The notes below the pieces were generated by a model that saw only the letters and a list, made by a program, of their open reading frames with translations, made no database searches and was not told where the DNA came from. Source: Vibrio mexicanus (GTDB taxonomy: Bacteria > Pseudomonadota > Gammaproteobacteria > Enterobacterales > Vibrionaceae). From it: DNA of 64,000 bases. Below are positions 33,201-43,427 of the stretch, piece after piece. A program made the translations under genes and the position numbers. Numbering within the stretch: the first letter of the stretch is position 1; each line of letters opens with the position of its first letter. The DNA lies in NCBI RefSeq assembly GCF_001012815.1, contig NZ_JYJP01000027.1:62001-126000 (forward strand), written 5' to 3'.

Positions 33201-34335
33201 ATGTTTGATTACGAAATTCTGCGATTAATCTGGTGGATCCTTATTGGTGTTCTTCTAGTAGGCTTCGCGGTGACAGATGGATTTGATATGGGCGTGGGTG
33301 CCTAGTACCTGTTATCGGTAAAACGGATAACGAGCGTCGCGTTATGATTAACTCAATCGCGCCGCACTGGGATGGTAACCAAGTTTGGTTAATTACCGCT
33401 GGTGGTGCGCTATTCGCCGCTTGGCCTCTAGTTTACGCAATGTCATTCTCAGGTTTCTACCTTGCGATGTACGTAACGCTTGCGGCATTGTGGCTTCGCC
33501 CAATTGGTCTTGATTATCGTTCAAAAATTGAAGATCCAAAATGGCGTAGCACTTGGGATATCTGTATCTCAATCAGTGGCTTTGTTCCACCAATCATCTT
33601 TGGTGTGGCATTTGGTAACCTTCTACAAGGTGTACCATTCCAATTGAATGAATTCCTGATGCCAACGTATCATGGTTCCTTCTTTGGCCTACTAAACCCG
33701 TTCGCATTGCTATGTGGTGTGGTGAGCTTGTCGATGATCATCCTACAAGGTGCGACTTGGCTTCAAATGAAGACAACCGACGAAGTTCATACGCGTGCAC
33801 GCAGTGTTGCTCAGCTAATGGGGCTTTTGACAGTAGCGACGTTTGTAGCAGCCGGTTTCTGGATTCAAAACATCGACGGCTACGTTGTCACGAGCGCATT
33901 GGATACTGGCGCAGCGTCAAACCCACTAAATAAAGAAGTTGCGGTAGAAGCGGGCGCGTGGATGCGTAACTTCGAAGCCTACCCACTGATGTGGTTAGCA
34001 CCAGCGTTGGGTGTGGTTATGCCACTGCTAGCCGTATTGGCATCTCGCTTTGAAAAGTGTGGCCTTGCGTTCCTAACATCGAGTTAGGTAATGCTGGTGT
34101 GATCTTTACAGCAGGTCTTGCGATGTTCCCATTCATCATGCCTTCAAGTTTGGAGCCAAGCCACAGCTTGACGATGTGGGATGCGACGTCATCTGAGCTG
34201 ACGCTGAATCTGATGACAGGCGTTGCGTTTGTTATGGTTCCAGTTATCTTGGGCTACACGACGTGGACGTACTACAAAATGTTTGGTCGTCTGAACGATA
34301 AGTTTATTGAAGACAACAAGAACTCACTGTACTAG
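33201..34335 (+). CDS. cydB: Cytochrome bd-I ubiquinol oxidase subunit II (two frame breaks)
   Basis: CydB is the partner of CydA in the quinol oxidase. The start ATG 33201 ([31 protein letters not shown]) is just after cydA with AGGAGAG upstream. The first break is at 33301, where GGTGC(C)CTAGTACC loses a C and would stop after about 33 codons; the second is near 34084, where AGT(T)TAGGT loses a T (expected [15 protein letters not shown]). Restored length is 378 residues (E. coli 379). All membrane helices and the conserved [16 protein letters not shown] and [19 protein letters not shown] are intact. Confidence 0.95.
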
Positions 34336-34345
34336 GAGCTAAATT

Positions 34346-34453
34346 ATGTGGTATTTCGCTTGGATTTTGGGTGTACTTCTAGCTTGTGCATTCGGCATCA
34401 TTAACGCTCTATGGCTAGAGCATTCAGAGATGATGGATAAAGATAGTGAGTAA
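34346..34453 (+). CDS. cydX: Cytochrome bd-I accessory subunit CydX
   Basis: A 35-residue single-span membrane protein: MWYFAWILGVLLACAFGIIN, then ALWLEHSEMMDKDSE, matching CydX (YbgT), which is needed to keep haems d and b595 in the CydAB complex. It has AGGAG upstream, sits 10 bases after cydB and overlaps ybgE by eight bases. The position and the conserved W-Y-x-W start make the call firm despite the small size. Confidence 0.93.
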   Translation: MWYFAWILGVLLACAFGIINALWLEHSEMMDKDSE

Positions 34454-34748
34454 CTTGGCGCAAAAGATTGCCAAGGTTCACCAGCCTTTGGATAAAGCTC
34501 TGTTTCGAGCTTTATCCTTAATCTTGGGTTTCTTTCATGTCGCTATGCTGATGTGGGAACCTAGAGTTTACTCAGAGGCGATTGGGGGCTTTAATAGCAC
34601 CATATCACCGCTGATGATTTGGGCATTTTGCTCAAGCATGGTGTTTGGCATCGGTTTCACTCCAAGACATTGGGTGTGGCAACTATTCTTTAGCCCAATC
34701 TTTAGCTTACTCATCTTGCTGTACTTGACGGCGGCCTACTTACTCTAG
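34446..34748 (+). CDS. ybgE: Cyd operon protein YbgE
   Basis: A 100-residue inner-membrane protein with three hydrophobic segments (LFRALSLILGFFHVAMLMW; ISPLMIWAFCSSMVFGIGF; FFSPIFSLLILLYLTAAYLL). It is the conserved fourth member of the cydABX-ybgE operon; its role is not settled. The start is GTG 34446, overlapping cydX. Followed by a 220-base gap before the tol operon. Confidence 0.82.
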   Translation: MSNLAQKIAKVHQPLDKALFRALSLILGFFHVAMLMWEPRVYSEAIGGFNSTISPLMIWAFCSSMVFGIGFTPRHWVWQLFFSPIFSLLILLYLTAAYLL

Positions 34749-34968
34749 GTTTGCTTACCTCAACGTAGGGAACCTTTGCCTCTAACAACACAGCTCGTAA
34801 CAATTATTGACACTCTGTGGCGATAAATTTTTCAAGTTAGCACTACTCCTATGAGTTAGTGCTAATTTTTTACCTTTCTAGTCGGAAAACCGTCAATAGA
34901 ACTTGCACTCTCCCCAATAAACTGCGGTATAGTATTCACCAATTGTTTGTTATCTAAATGGAATTGTT

Positions 34969-35388
34969 TTGGACTCACAGAATTCCACATTTCGCTGGCC
35001 TGTTACCGTATATTATGAAGACACAGATGCAGGCGGTGTCGTATACCACTCTAACTATCTCAAGTACTTTGAACGCGCCCGAACTGAGCTTTTAAGAAGT
35101 ATTGGAGTTTCTCAACAAGTGTTGCTTGAACAAAACATCGGGTTTGTTGTCCGACATATGGACATTGATTTCCTGCAAGGTGCAAGACTTGACGATCACC
35201 TCACAGTAATAACGACAATTTCTGAATTAAAGAAGGCCTCGCTGACATTTTGTCAGGAGATCGCAAATCCTAATGGCAAAATATTGTGTAAAGCAATGGT
35301 TAAGGTAGCATGTATCGATAATCAACGAATGCGACCTACCGCTATCCCTCAATCAATCGTATTGGAGTTTACCTCAAGTGACCGCTGA
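34969..35388 (+). CDS. ybgC: Tol-Pal system-associated acyl-CoA thioesterase
   Basis: A 139-residue hot-dog-fold thioesterase; the catalytic motif [26 protein letters not shown] is intact (Asp in DTDAGG). YbgC hydrolyses acyl-CoA or acyl-ACP and is the first gene of the Tol-Pal operon in many gammaproteobacteria. The start is TTG 34969; the nearby ATG at 34958 is out of frame. It overlaps tolQ by 11 bases, so the two are translationally coupled. Confidence 0.93.
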   Translation: MDSQNSTFRWPVTVYYEDTDAGGVVYHSNYLKYFERARTELLRSIGVSQQVLLEQNIGFVVRHMDIDFLQGARLDDHLTVITTISELKKASLTFCQEIANPNGKILCKAMVKVACIDNQRMRPTAIPQSIVLEFTSSDR

Positions 35389-36061
35389 TATTTCTTTCTT
35401 AGACCTATTCCTTGAAGCCAGCATTCTAGTTCAGCTGGTCATGGCAATACTGATGGGCATGTCAGTTGTTTCATGGGCGATGATCATCAAACGCAGCAAA
35501 GTACTTTCTCAAGCCGCGAAAGACGCGGATGAGTTTGAAGATAAGTTTTGGTCTGGCTCTGACTTGTCTGTGCTTTATCAAGATGTGAAAAAGCGTAAAG
35601 ACGAGCTTTCAGGCACTGAAGAGATTTTCTATTCAGGCTTTACGGAGTTTGCTCGCCTAAGAAAGACAAACTCTGCATCACCAGATTTCGTAATGGAAGG
35701 AACAGGCCGCGCGATGCGTGTCGCTGTGGCGCGTGAAGTGGATGATATGGAAACCAACCTACCTTTCCTTGCCACAGTCGGTTCCATCAGCCCATACATC
35801 GGCCTATTTGGTACGGTTTGGGGCATCATGCATGCGTTTATTGCTCTGGGTGAAGTGAAGCAGGCAACGCTGCAAATGGTTGCCCCAGGTATTGCAGAAG
35901 CCTTGATCGCAACGGCGATGGGTCTCTTTGCTGCAATTCCTGCTGTTATGGCTTACAACCGCTTTAGTAGCCGTGTAAGTAAGCTTGAGCATAACTACGC
36001 GACGTTTTCAGAAGAGTTCCATAGCATTCTTCATCGCCAAGCAATGGCTGGCAGGGAGTAA
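35378..36061 (+). CDS. tolQ: Tol-Pal system proton channel subunit TolQ
   Basis: A 227-residue membrane protein of the MotA/TolQ/ExbB family with three membrane segments; the long second/third segments contain [25 protein letters not shown] and [23 protein letters not shown], the proton-path helices. TolQ and TolR use the proton motive force to energise TolA during division and outer-membrane constriction. The start is GTG 35378 inside ybgC. Confidence 0.96.
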   Translation: MTADISFLDLFLEASILVQLVMAILMGMSVVSWAMIIKRSKVLSQAAKDADEFEDKFWSGSDLSVLYQDVKKRKDELSGTEEIFYSGFTEFARLRKTNSASPDFVMEGTGRAMRVAVAREVDDMETNLPFLATVGSISPYIGLFGTVWGIMHAFIALGEVKQATLQMVAPGIAEALIATAMGLFAAIPAVMAYNRFSSRVSKLEHNYATFSEEFHSILHRQAMAGRE

Positions 36062-36063
36062 GC

Positions 36064-36503
36064 ATGGCAGGTTATCAGCGTAAAAAGCGTAAGATGACGG
36101 CAGAGATCAACGTAGTACCTTACATTGATGTCATGCTGGTACTTCTTATCATTTTTATGGCGACATCACCGTTTATTACTCAGGGCGTTGAGGTCGAGCT
36201 GCCAAAGACCTCTCTTCGACTCCAGCCAGTGACCTAGCGGGTGAAAGCGAAAGTAGCTTTATCATCGTAGAGATCGATCGCGACGGAAACCTAGGTCTTA
36301 GCGTGAATGACAATGAAGTTCAGCGCGGACTCTCGCTGCAAGACATTATTGTACGCGTGCGTGCTGAGCTATCACTTAAGCCAGACTCACCCGTAGCAGT
36401 CGGCGGAGACGCGATGACGCCTTACGCAGAAGTGGTCTTGATTCTTGATGAGCTTAACCAAGCAGGCATCGAGAAGGTTGGTCTTCTTACGGACATTAAA
36501 TAA
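36064..36503 (+). CDS. tolR: Tol-Pal system subunit TolR (frame broken near 36213)
   Basis: TolR completes the TolQ proton channel; its single helix contains the proton-carrying Asp (NVVPYIDVMLVLLIIFMATSPFITQGVEVELP). It starts at ATG 36064, two bases after the tolQ stop. One base is missing near 36213 (ACCTCT(T)CTTCGAC, expected LPKTSSSTPASDLAGESESS), after which the periplasmic domain continues in the other frame (VNDNEVQRGLSLQDIIVRV) to 36503. Restored length is 146 residues, the normal size. Only the last part had been visible as an open frame, so annotators could miss the gene. Confidence 0.94.
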
Positions 36504-36533
36504 CGGATATTGGACAGTAGTTTCATAGGATTT

Positions 36534-37604
36534 ATGAAAAGCCTCAAATCAACCAAAACTAGCTACACTAAGCCACTTGCGATCTCGTTTGGCCTCCACG
36601 CCGGACTGATTGCCGCTTTGCTTTGGGGAACAGACTTTACTATGTCTAAGCCCGAGCCAAGTGGGCAGATGGTTCAAGCCGTTGTTATCGACCCAGATCT
36701 TGTGCGAAAGCAGGCTCAACAGATTCGAAGCCAGCGCGAAGCGGCTGCGAAAAAAGAGCAAGAGCGTCTTGATAAGTTAAGACGCGAAAGCGAGCAACTT
36801 GAGAAGAATCGTCGTGCAGAAGAAGAGCGCATTCGCGAGCTAAAAGAGCAGCAAGCTCGAGAAGCAAAAGCGGCGCGCGAGGCTGAAAAACAACGTGTTC
36901 AAAAAGAGAAAGAGCGCAAAGCGGAAGAAGAACGTGTTCGTAAAGAACGCGAGCAGGCTAAGAAGCTAGAAGCTGAGCGGAAGAAGAAAGAAGAAGCAAT
37001 TCGCAAAGCAGAACAAGAGCGAGTGGCTAAGGAAGCGGCTGCTGCCAAAGCAGAGCAAGAACGCATTGAGCGTGAAAAAGCCGCGAAAGAGGCCGCTGAG
37101 CGTGCGCAACGTGAAAAAGAAGCTGCAGAAAGAGCTGAAAAAGAACGTATAGCGAAGGAAAAAGCTGCCAAAGAAGCGGCAGAGAAAGCGCGTAAAGAAA
37201 AAGAACGCCTTGAGCGAATTGAGCGAGAGCGTAAGGAGCAAGAAGCCGCATTAAATGACATCTTTGCAGGTCTTGAGTCTGAAGCGGCGAATAACAACTC
37301 TGCTCGGGCGAGATTTGTAAACGACCAAATTGCTCATTACGGCTCGATTTATACGCAAATGATTCAGCAGCACTTATTAATCGAGGACAGCTTTCGGGGA
37401 AAGTCCTGTCGAGTTAACCTGCGCTTGATTCCAACGGGTTCAGGCGCAATCTTGAGCAGTCTCAACGTAATGGAAGGTGATAATCGCCTATGCGCTGCAA
37501 CGAAAAGTGCGGTTGCTCAAGTACGAACCTTTCCATTGCCAGACAATGAGCCCGATGTTGTTGAGCAATTAAAAAACATCAACCTAACAGTAACACCAGA
37601 GTAA
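36534..37604 (+). CDS. tolA: Cell envelope protein TolA
   Basis: TolA spans the periplasm from TolQR to Pal. The N-terminal membrane helix is [23 protein letters not shown]; then come about 230 residues of Ala/Glu/Lys/Arg-rich continuous helix ([15 protein letters not shown]...), and the C-terminal globular domain ([36 protein letters not shown]) that contacts TolB/Pal and colicins/phage. I start at ATG 36534 (MKSLKSTK) with AGGA upstream; TTG 36510 is an alternative. About 356 residues. Antisense frames over the repetitive helix are shadows. Confidence 0.94.
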   Translation: MKSLKSTKTSYTKPLAISFGLHAGLIAALLWGTDFTMSKPEPSGQMVQAVVIDPDLVRKQAQQIRSQREAAAKKEQERLDKLRRESEQLEKNRRAEEERIRELKEQQAREAKAAREAEKQRVQKEKERKAEEERVRKEREQAKKLEAERKKKEEAIRKAEQERVAKEAAAAKAEQERIEREKAAKEAAERAQREKEAAERAEKERIAKEKAAKEAAEKARKEKERLERIERERKEQEAALNDIFAGLESEAANNNSARARFVNDQIAHYGSIYTQMIQQHLLIEDSFRGKSCRVNLRLIPTGSGAILSSLNVMEGDNRLCAATKSAVAQVRTFPLPDNEPDVVEQLKNINLTVTPE

Positions 37605-37617
37605 AAGGAATCGTCCT

Positions 37618-38982
37618 GTGTTAAAGCAAGTCACATTAAAAAGGATGCTATTGAGCTGCTTATTTTTTGTAGCAAGTAGCTTACAGATCGCTAACGCGGC
37701 GCTCGAGCTGGTCATTACCGATGGTATTGATTCCGCGAGACCAATTGCCATTGTTCCGTTTAGTTGGGAAGGTGAAGGGAAACTGCCGCAAGATGTTTCT
37801 GCCGTTATTGCATCGGATCTTCAACGCAGTGGTAAGTTCAGCCCAGTTGATGTTAACCGTATGCCTCAAACGCCATTTAGCGAGTCAGAAGTTGATTTTG
37901 AAGCTTGGACAGCGTTAGGTGTAGACGCGTTGCTTACTGGTAGCATCACTCAAACGGCGGAAGGTTCATACACGATTAACTATCAATTAGTTGATGTTGT
38001 TCGTGGTCAGTTGACCAATGGTCAAAGCAGAGCTTTAAGCGATGGTCAGCTTGTGAGTTCTAAAGATCACGTACTGTTTAATAAACGCGCTACGGTTCCT
38101 GGTCCGCGTCTTCGCGAATATGCTCACCGCATTTCAGACTTAGTTTATGAACAGCTAACGGGCGAGCGTGGTGCATTCTTAACTCGTATTGCATACGTTG
38201 TTGTTCAGGACGAAAACCAGTACCCGTACCAATTGCGCGTAGCTGACTACGACGGATATAACGAACGTTTAGTTCTGCGTTCAAAGCAACCTCTGATGTC
38301 ACCAGCATGGTCTCCAGATGGACAAAAATTGGCTTATGTAAGTTTCCAAAACGGTCAAGCTGAAATCTTCATTATGAATATCTATACGGGTGAACGTGAA
38401 AAGGTAACGTCATATCCTCGTCATAATGGTGCGCCAAGATTCTCCCCTGATGGCAGTCAGTTAGCGTTAGTTCTTTCGAAAACGGGTAGCTTGCACACCT
38501 ATGTGTTCGATCTAAACACCAAGAAGTTAACTCAGATAACGCGCGGCAGATCAAATAATACAGAACCATTTTGGCATCCAGACGGTAAATCCTTGATTTT
38601 TACGTCTGATCGGGGTGGTCAACCGCAAATATATCAAGTAAATTTGAGCGACAATTCGACCAAACGCTTAACTTGGCAAGGTAGCCAAAACTTGGGTGGT
38701 CAAATTACGCCGGATGGCCGATTCCTAGTAATGGTGAATCGCAGTAATTCTGGTTTCAATTTGGCAAGACAAGATTTGGAGACAGGAGCTCTACAAACTC
38801 TAACTAAGACTTTGCTCGACGAGTCTCCTAGTATTGCGCCAAATGGCGGTATGGTCATATACAGTTCTATCTATAACAAGACAAACGTGCTTTCCATGGT
38901 GTCGATAGATGGGCGATTTAAAGCTAGATTACCGGCCACGAATGGGCGTGTACGCGCACCCGCATGGTCTCCGTTTTTATAG
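37618..38982 (+). CDS. tolB: Tol-Pal system beta-propeller protein TolB
   Basis: A 454-residue periplasmic protein with signal peptide ([17 protein letters not shown]), an N-terminal alpha/beta domain and a six-bladed beta-propeller whose repeated WD40-like motif [49 protein letters not shown] is easily seen. It binds Pal, peptidoglycan-associated partners and TolA. The start is GTG 37618 with AAAGGA upstream. Confidence 0.96.
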   Translation: MLKQVTLKRMLLSCLFFVASSLQIANAALELVITDGIDSARPIAIVPFSWEGEGKLPQDVSAVIASDLQRSGKFSPVDVNRMPQTPFSESEVDFEAWTALGVDALLTGSITQTAEGSYTINYQLVDVVRGQLTNGQSRALSDGQLVSSKDHVLFNKRATVPGPRLREYAHRISDLVYEQLTGERGAFLTRIAYVVVQDENQYPYQLRVADYDGYNERLVLRSKQPLMSPAWSPDGQKLAYVSFQNGQAEIFIMNIYTGEREKVTSYPRHNGAPRFSPDGSQLALVLSKTGSLHTYVFDLNTKKLTQITRGRSNNTEPFWHPDGKSLIFTSDRGGQPQIYQVNLSDNSTKRLTWQGSQNLGGQITPDGRFLVMVNRSNSGFNLARQDLETGALQTLTKTLLDESPSIAPNGGMVIYSSIYNKTNVLSMVSIDGRFKARLPATNGRVRAPAWSPFL

Positions 38983-39015
38983 CAAGTAAATTTAGAAATA
39001 GTAAGGAAATATAAG

Positions 39016-39555
39016 ATGCAACTTAATAAAGTTCTTAAAGGGCTAATGATTGCGCTACCAGTACTTGCAGTAACTGCATGTAGCTCAAGCGATGATGCTG
39101 TAAACGCGTCTGGCGCAGAAACTAACCAATCAGCAGAAGGTTCAGCGAACGGTGTTGATACTACGGTTGTTTCACCAATCGACGGTAACGCACAGCTAAC
39201 AGAACAAGAGCTTAAAGAGCAAGCGCTTCGTGAAACTCAAACAATTTACTTTGCTTTTGATAACTCAACAATCGCTGGTGATTACGAAGAAATGCTGTCT
39301 GCACACGCTGCATACCTAAGCAAAAACGTTGACCTAAGCGTAACTATCGAAGGTCACGCTGATGAGCGTGGTACTCCAGAGTACAACATCGCACTAGGCG
39401 AGCGTCGTGCACAAGCAGTGGCTAACTACCTACAAGCGCTAGGTGTTCAAGCTGACCAAATCTCTATCGTAAGCTACGGTGAAGAGAAACCACTTCTTCT
39501 AGGTCAATCTGAAGAAGTTTACGCTAAGAACCGCCGCGCAGTTCTAGTGTACTAA
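39016..39555 (+). CDS. pal: Peptidoglycan-associated lipoprotein Pal
   Basis: Outer-membrane lipoprotein with a lipobox ending VTAC (Cys at about residue 22) and an OmpA-like C-terminal peptidoglycan-binding domain (TIYFAFDNSTI, EGHADERGTPEYNIALGERRAQAV, SYGEEKP). 179 residues. It links the outer membrane to peptidoglycan and is driven by TolA/TolB. Highly expressed codon use. Confidence 0.97.
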   Translation: MQLNKVLKGLMIALPVLAVTACSSSDDAVNASGAETNQSAEGSANGVDTTVVSPIDGNAQLTEQELKEQALRETQTIYFAFDNSTIAGDYEEMLSAHAAYLSKNVDLSVTIEGHADERGTPEYNIALGERRAQAVANYLQALGVQADQISIVSYGEEKPLLLGQSEEVYAKNRRAVLVY

Positions 39556-39570
39556 TCGAGGACCGACCTC

Positions 39571-40347
39571 ATGTTCAGTAACTTCAAGCGCGTTGTAACG
39601 CTGACGTTACTGGCAAGTGCAGCGAGCCATGTGTTCGCTGCACCAGCTCCAGTATCTGATCTCAACAGCACCACAACTTCCTCTACAGCATCAGCAACGA
39701 CACGTGCGAGCGGGTCTGAAACTGATGTTGAACGTTTAGAACGTCTCCTACAAAACCGTAACCGTGTTCAGTTGCAAATGCAGCAACAGATCGACGAAAT
39801 GTCGCTTGAAATTAGCGAGTTACGCGGCTTACTTGAAAAAAACAGCTTCGACATGGAGCAAATGCTACAACGTCAAAGAGAGTTGTTTATTGAGTTAGAT
39901 AAACTACGTTCTGCGCCACCAGTGGCAGCGGTATCTCCTAGCGAAGTGGTAGAAGAGCCTCAAGGAACGTTTAGTAGTGACATTGACGAGCAAACTGCTT
40001 ACCAGAATGCCGTTGACCTGATTCTAGACAAGCGTGATTACTCTGGTGCGATTGTTGCGTTACAACAGTTCCAAAAAGACTACCCGGATTCAGCATTTGC
40101 GCCTAATGCCCATTACTGGCTAGGCCAGCTTCACTTTGCTAAGAAGCAAGACAAAGAAGCAGTAAAGAGTTTTGCTGCCGTGATTACCTATGAGAATTCT
40201 AACAAGCGAGCGGATGCCCTTGTTAAGCTCGGTGATTTGGCCGCTCGCAACAACAACGCTGAAGCCGCTAAAAAGTACTATCAACAAGTAATTGATGAGC
40301 ACCCAACTAGCGCTTCGGCAAAGCTTGCCGAAAGCCGCATGAATTAG
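39571..40347 (+). CDS. cpoB: Cell division coordinator CpoB
   Basis: A 258-residue periplasmic protein (formerly YbgF) with signal peptide (VVTLTLLASAASHVFAA), a coiled coil (RVQLQMQQQIDEMSLEISEL) at about residues 55-100 and TPR repeats at 135-250 (AYQNAVDLILDKRDYSGAIVALQQF, SAFAPNAHYWLGQLHF). CpoB couples peptidoglycan synthesis by PBP1B with Tol during division. It is the last gene of the Tol-Pal operon, followed by a terminator. Confidence 0.95.
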   Translation: MFSNFKRVVTLTLLASAASHVFAAPAPVSDLNSTTTSSTASATTRASGSETDVERLERLLQNRNRVQLQMQQQIDEMSLEISELRGLLEKNSFDMEQMLQRQRELFIELDKLRSAPPVAAVSPSEVVEEPQGTFSSDIDEQTAYQNAVDLILDKRDYSGAIVALQQFQKDYPDSAFAPNAHYWLGQLHFAKKQDKEAVKSFAAVITYENSNKRADALVKLGDLAARNNNAEAAKKYYQQVIDEHPTSASAKLAESRMN

Positions 40348-40364
40348 ACGCCTATTATGTTGAT

Positions 40365-40395
40365 GAAGAGGTGCTCTAAGCACCTCTTTCTTTTT
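40365..40395 (+). terminator. Rho-independent terminator of the Tol-Pal operon
   Basis: AAGAGGTGCT and AGCACCTCTT pair with a short loop, followed by TCTTTTT. Confidence 0.88.
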
Positions 40396-40475
40396 GCGCT
40401 CAATCGCCTTTGATCCAAGCTAACGTTAGGGTGTACAATGCTCGGATTAAAAAGAAGTTGCGTAGAGCAAGAGCA

Positions 40476-41537
40476 ATGAGCCACATTTTAGATAAAATCG
40501 AAACTGTATACCCCTTTCCTCCTAAGCCCATCGCTTTGACTGACGACGAGCGTCAGACATACCTTGCGTCTATTAAGTCTCTATTAAAAGAGCGTGATGC
40601 GGTATTGATTGCCCACTACTACACCGATCCTGAGATTCAAGCGCTAGCAGAAGAGACTGGCGGTTTTGTTGGCGATTCATTGGAAATGGCGAAGTTTGGT
40701 AATCGTCATCCAGCCAGCACTTTAATCATTGCCGGTGTTCGTTTCATGGGTGAGTCGGCGAAGATTTTAACGCCGGAAAAAACCATCTTAATGCCAACAC
40801 TCGAAGCTGAGTGTTCGCTTGACCTAGGCTGCCCAGCCGACAAGTTTACTGAGTTTTGTGATGCGCACCCCGATCACACAGTGGTTGTTTACGCTAATAC
40901 ATCTGCGGCCGTTAAAGCGCGTGCGGATTGGGTAGTCACATCAAGTATTGCTCTTGAGATCGTTGAACAGTTAGATTCAGAAGATAAGCCAATTATCTGG
41001 GGTCCAGACCGCCACCTTGGTTCTTACATTGCGAATCAAACTGGTGCAGACATGTTGCTATGGCAAGGTGAGTGTATTGTTCACGACGAGTTCTCAGCCG
41101 ATGCACTGCGTAAAATGAAAGCGGTTTACGAAGATGCTGCGATTCTTGTTCACCCTGAATCTCCAGCGAGCGTAGTTGAGCTAGCAGACGCGGTAGGTTC
41201 AACCAGTCAGTTGATCAAGGCAGCAAAAGAGCTACCTAACAAGCAGCTTATTGTTGCTACCGACAAAGGTATCTTCTTTAAGATGCAACAGTTGGTTCCT
41301 GAAAAAGAACTGATTGAAGCGCCAACAGCAGGCGCGGGTGCTACATGTCGTAGCTGTGCGCATTGCCCTTGGATGGCGATGAATGGTCTTAAAGCGATCG
41401 AAGCGGCATTGAAAGAAGGGGGCAAAGAACATGAAATCTTTGTCGATGAAGATCTTCGAGTTAAGTCGCTTATCCCTTTGAATCGTATGCTAAAGTTTGC
41501 TGAAGAACTTAACATGAAAGTGAAGGGTAACGCATAG
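40476..41537 (+). CDS. nadA: Quinolinate synthase A
   Basis: NadA condenses iminoaspartate with dihydroxyacetone phosphate to quinolinate in NAD synthesis, using a [4Fe-4S] cluster. The cluster cysteines are in [12 protein letters not shown] and [13 protein letters not shown] (NadA's third-cysteine region); [27 protein letters not shown] is the phosphate-binding motif. I start at ATG 40476 ([15 protein letters not shown]), since the 22 residues upstream are outside the family. 353 residues. It lies downstream of the Tol-Pal operon, the order known in E. coli and Vibrio. Confidence 0.95.
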   Translation: MSHILDKIETVYPFPPKPIALTDDERQTYLASIKSLLKERDAVLIAHYYTDPEIQALAEETGGFVGDSLEMAKFGNRHPASTLIIAGVRFMGESAKILTPEKTILMPTLEAECSLDLGCPADKFTEFCDAHPDHTVVVYANTSAAVKARADWVVTSSIALEIVEQLDSEDKPIIWGPDRHLGSYIANQTGADMLLWQGECIVHDEFSADALRKMKAVYEDAAILVHPESPASVVELADAVGSTSQLIKAAKELPNKQLIVATDKGIFFKMQQLVPEKELIEAPTAGAGATCRSCAHCPWMAMNGLKAIEAALKEGGKEHEIFVDEDLRVKSLIPLNRMLKFAEELNMKVKGNA

Positions 41538-41570
41538 TCTCCCAAAATAGAATCTAATCGATTTATCAAT

Positions 41571-41600
41571 AAGCTAGCCTTTGGGGCTAGCTTTTTTTTT
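41571..41600 (+). terminator. Rho-independent terminator after nadA
   Basis: AAGCTAGCC and GGCTAGCTT pair with a TTTGG loop, followed by nine T. Confidence 0.95.
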
Positions 41601-41650
41601 GTTAGCTATGGCAAGATGTTGTTAAGAATAAAGCGGCGGTAGGGAACACA

Positions 41651-42684
41651 ATGGCTATTTGGCTACAACTTCGTCGATGGATGGGTAACAAGCTGTTTGA
41701 GTTGAATAACCGAAACCTAGTGGTTTTGTTGCTGCTCTATATCATCATCTCTTGGTTACTTTTGGTTTGGGCTGGTGAGCAAGAACTCACCTCAGATATC
41801 ACGCTATTCCTTTACTACTTGATGGTAACGGCCTCGACTGTAGGATATGGCGACTACTCGCCCGTAACCAGTGCAGGAAAATGGATAGTCATCTTATTTA
41901 TCATTCCCGGTGGGTTGAGCTTATTTGCGGCGCTATTGGGAAGAATCGCGACCGTTGCGATTGATTATTGGCGCGCAGGCGTATTGGGTAAAAGGAAGCT
42001 TAAAATGGACAATCATATTCTGCTGTTGGGTTGGAATGGTCAACGTACCATGAACCTTATTCGTATGCTTCAGCATGAGGAAACGGGTAAACGCCCGATT
42101 GTGTTATGTAGCCGCTCTGATATCGAAAACCCGCTACCTGGTGAGATCGGATTTGTTCGAGTAACAAGCTATACCGACGAACTTGAAATGAAAAATGCCA
42201 ACTTATCGAGTGCTAGCTGCATTGTGGTCGACAATTTAGAAGATGATATCACGCTCTCAGCGGCGCTCTATTGTGCAAATGAGAACCCAAATGCCCACTT
42301 ACTGGCTTATTTCAAAGATGAAGCCTTAAGTCGCTGCTCAGCCAACATTGTCCGAATGCGGAATGTATCCCAGCGGTCGGTGCGGAAATGTTGGCAAAAG
42401 CGGCAGTCGACCCGGGATCGAGCGCTTTGCATCAGGAGCTATTGGCCTCAACCAAAGGGATGACACAGTATTCTATTGTTTACCCAGAAGGTGAAAGAAA
42501 TAGGTCACTGGAGTCTCTGTTCCACTTTATGAAAAAAGACTATCAATCAACGCTGATTGGCATCGACCGAGGAGATGGGATTGAGCTCAACCCTGAACTC
42601 GATGTATTGGTAGAACCCAAACACAAGCTCTTTTACATTGCGGATGAGCGAATAGATTTCTTTGACTGGGCAAAAATCGGCTAG
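41651..42684 (+). CDS. Potassium-channel-like protein with TrkA-N domain (frame broken near 42333)
   Basis: An N-terminal two-helix ion channel module (NLVVLLLLYIIISWLLLVWAG and WIVILFIIPGGLSLFAALLG) holding a selectivity filter TASTVGYGDYSP, followed by a RCK-type TrkA-N domain (MDNHILLLGWNGQRTMNLIRML; VLCSRSDI; SCIVVDNLEDDITLSAAL). The channel is likely gated by a ligand bound to the RCK domain. A single C is missing near 42333 (AGTCGC(C)TGCTC, expected ALSRLLKQHCPNAECIPAVGAEML), splitting the gene. Restored length is 344 residues. The carried ion is inferred from the TVGYGD filter only. Confidence 0.85.
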
Positions 42685-42695
42685 ATAAAGATAAA

Positions 42696-42721
42696 CAAAA
42701 AGGGGGCAGACGCCCCCTTTT
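42696..42721. terminator. Bidirectional terminator between the channel gene and the UPF0149 gene
   Basis: AAAAGGGGGC and GCCCCCTTTT form a perfect stem with a four-base loop. Confidence 0.92.
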
Positions 42722-42739
42722 AGCAATATTCGCTGAGAC

Positions 42740-43342
42740 TTATTGCTCGTCAGCCAGCAGTGAACCACGAATAGTCAAACCGCAGATCATAGTTGGAATC
42801 GCGTTAAAGATCTCTGTGAATTGCTCTAGGCCTTCGATGCTTTGCTCTGCAAGTGTCGCAATAGAGGTTTCAGGATCGTAAAGCATGCTGATGGATAGCA
42901 ATACACCGCCGAGTAGTGCGCTGTCTTCGCTATCTTCAGGCATTAAGGTTTCCCAGTCGTCACGGGCAAGTTGCCAGCCTTGTAAGAAGCCTTCGCAGAA
43001 GTCACGAGCCGCTTCGTTAACAATCTCTTCTTCATCTAAAGCGCAGTTTTCTGGCCAAACCCAAGCGTTTGAAAGCAAAGCAGGGCGCGCGTTGTTCCAA
43101 ATCTCAACGATTTGTTCTGCGTAGTTCTCTAGTTGAGCACCTTCAGTAAATGGTGCGGTTTCATCACCACCCCATAAAAACGCCAACCATTCATTCGGTG
43201 GTAATAGGTGAGGAGCCGCAGCCATCGCAGTTACAAAACCACGTGTTTTAGCTTCATTGAGCAGCTTACCTTCAAGCTCCGGTAGGGATAGTATTTCAGT
43301 TAACGTCACAATAGGTACCGTAAGTGATAAAAAACGCCTCAT
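42740..43342 (-). CDS. UPF0149 (YecA/YgfB-like) family protein
   Basis: An all-helical acidic protein of about 200 residues with motifs of UPF0149 family: GFVTAMAAAPHLLPPNEWLAFLWGG, FCEGFLQGWQLARDDW, EDSALLGGVLLSISMLYD. Unlike the gene at 14682 it lacks a SEC-C tail. The start is uncertain: I give ATG 43342, but GTG 43309 would begin directly at the conserved TLTEILSLPELEGKL. Convergent with the channel gene, divergent from the sensor kinase. Function unknown. Confidence 0.72.
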   Translation of the reverse strand: MRRFLSLTVPIVTLTEILSLPELEGKLLNEAKTRGFVTAMAAAPHLLPPNEWLAFLWGGDETAPFTEGAQLENYAEQIVEIWNNARPALLSNAWVWPENCALDEEEIVNEAARDFCEGFLQGWQLARDDWETLMPEDSEDSALLGGVLLSISMLYDPETSIATLAEQSIEGLEQFTEIFNAIPTMICGLTIRGSLLADEQ

Positions 43343-43427
43343 ATTACCATAGCATTTCCCTATAAAAAGCTTGATATACAAGGTTATCCACTATAATTTT
43401 TAACAAACGGACTAATAAAGTGAATTC

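Noticed and set aside
36899-37297. Antisense open frame over the TolA helix
   Set aside because: Low-complexity Ser/Arg/Phe-rich translation of the reverse of an Ala/Glu/Lys-rich repeat; no start site or homology.
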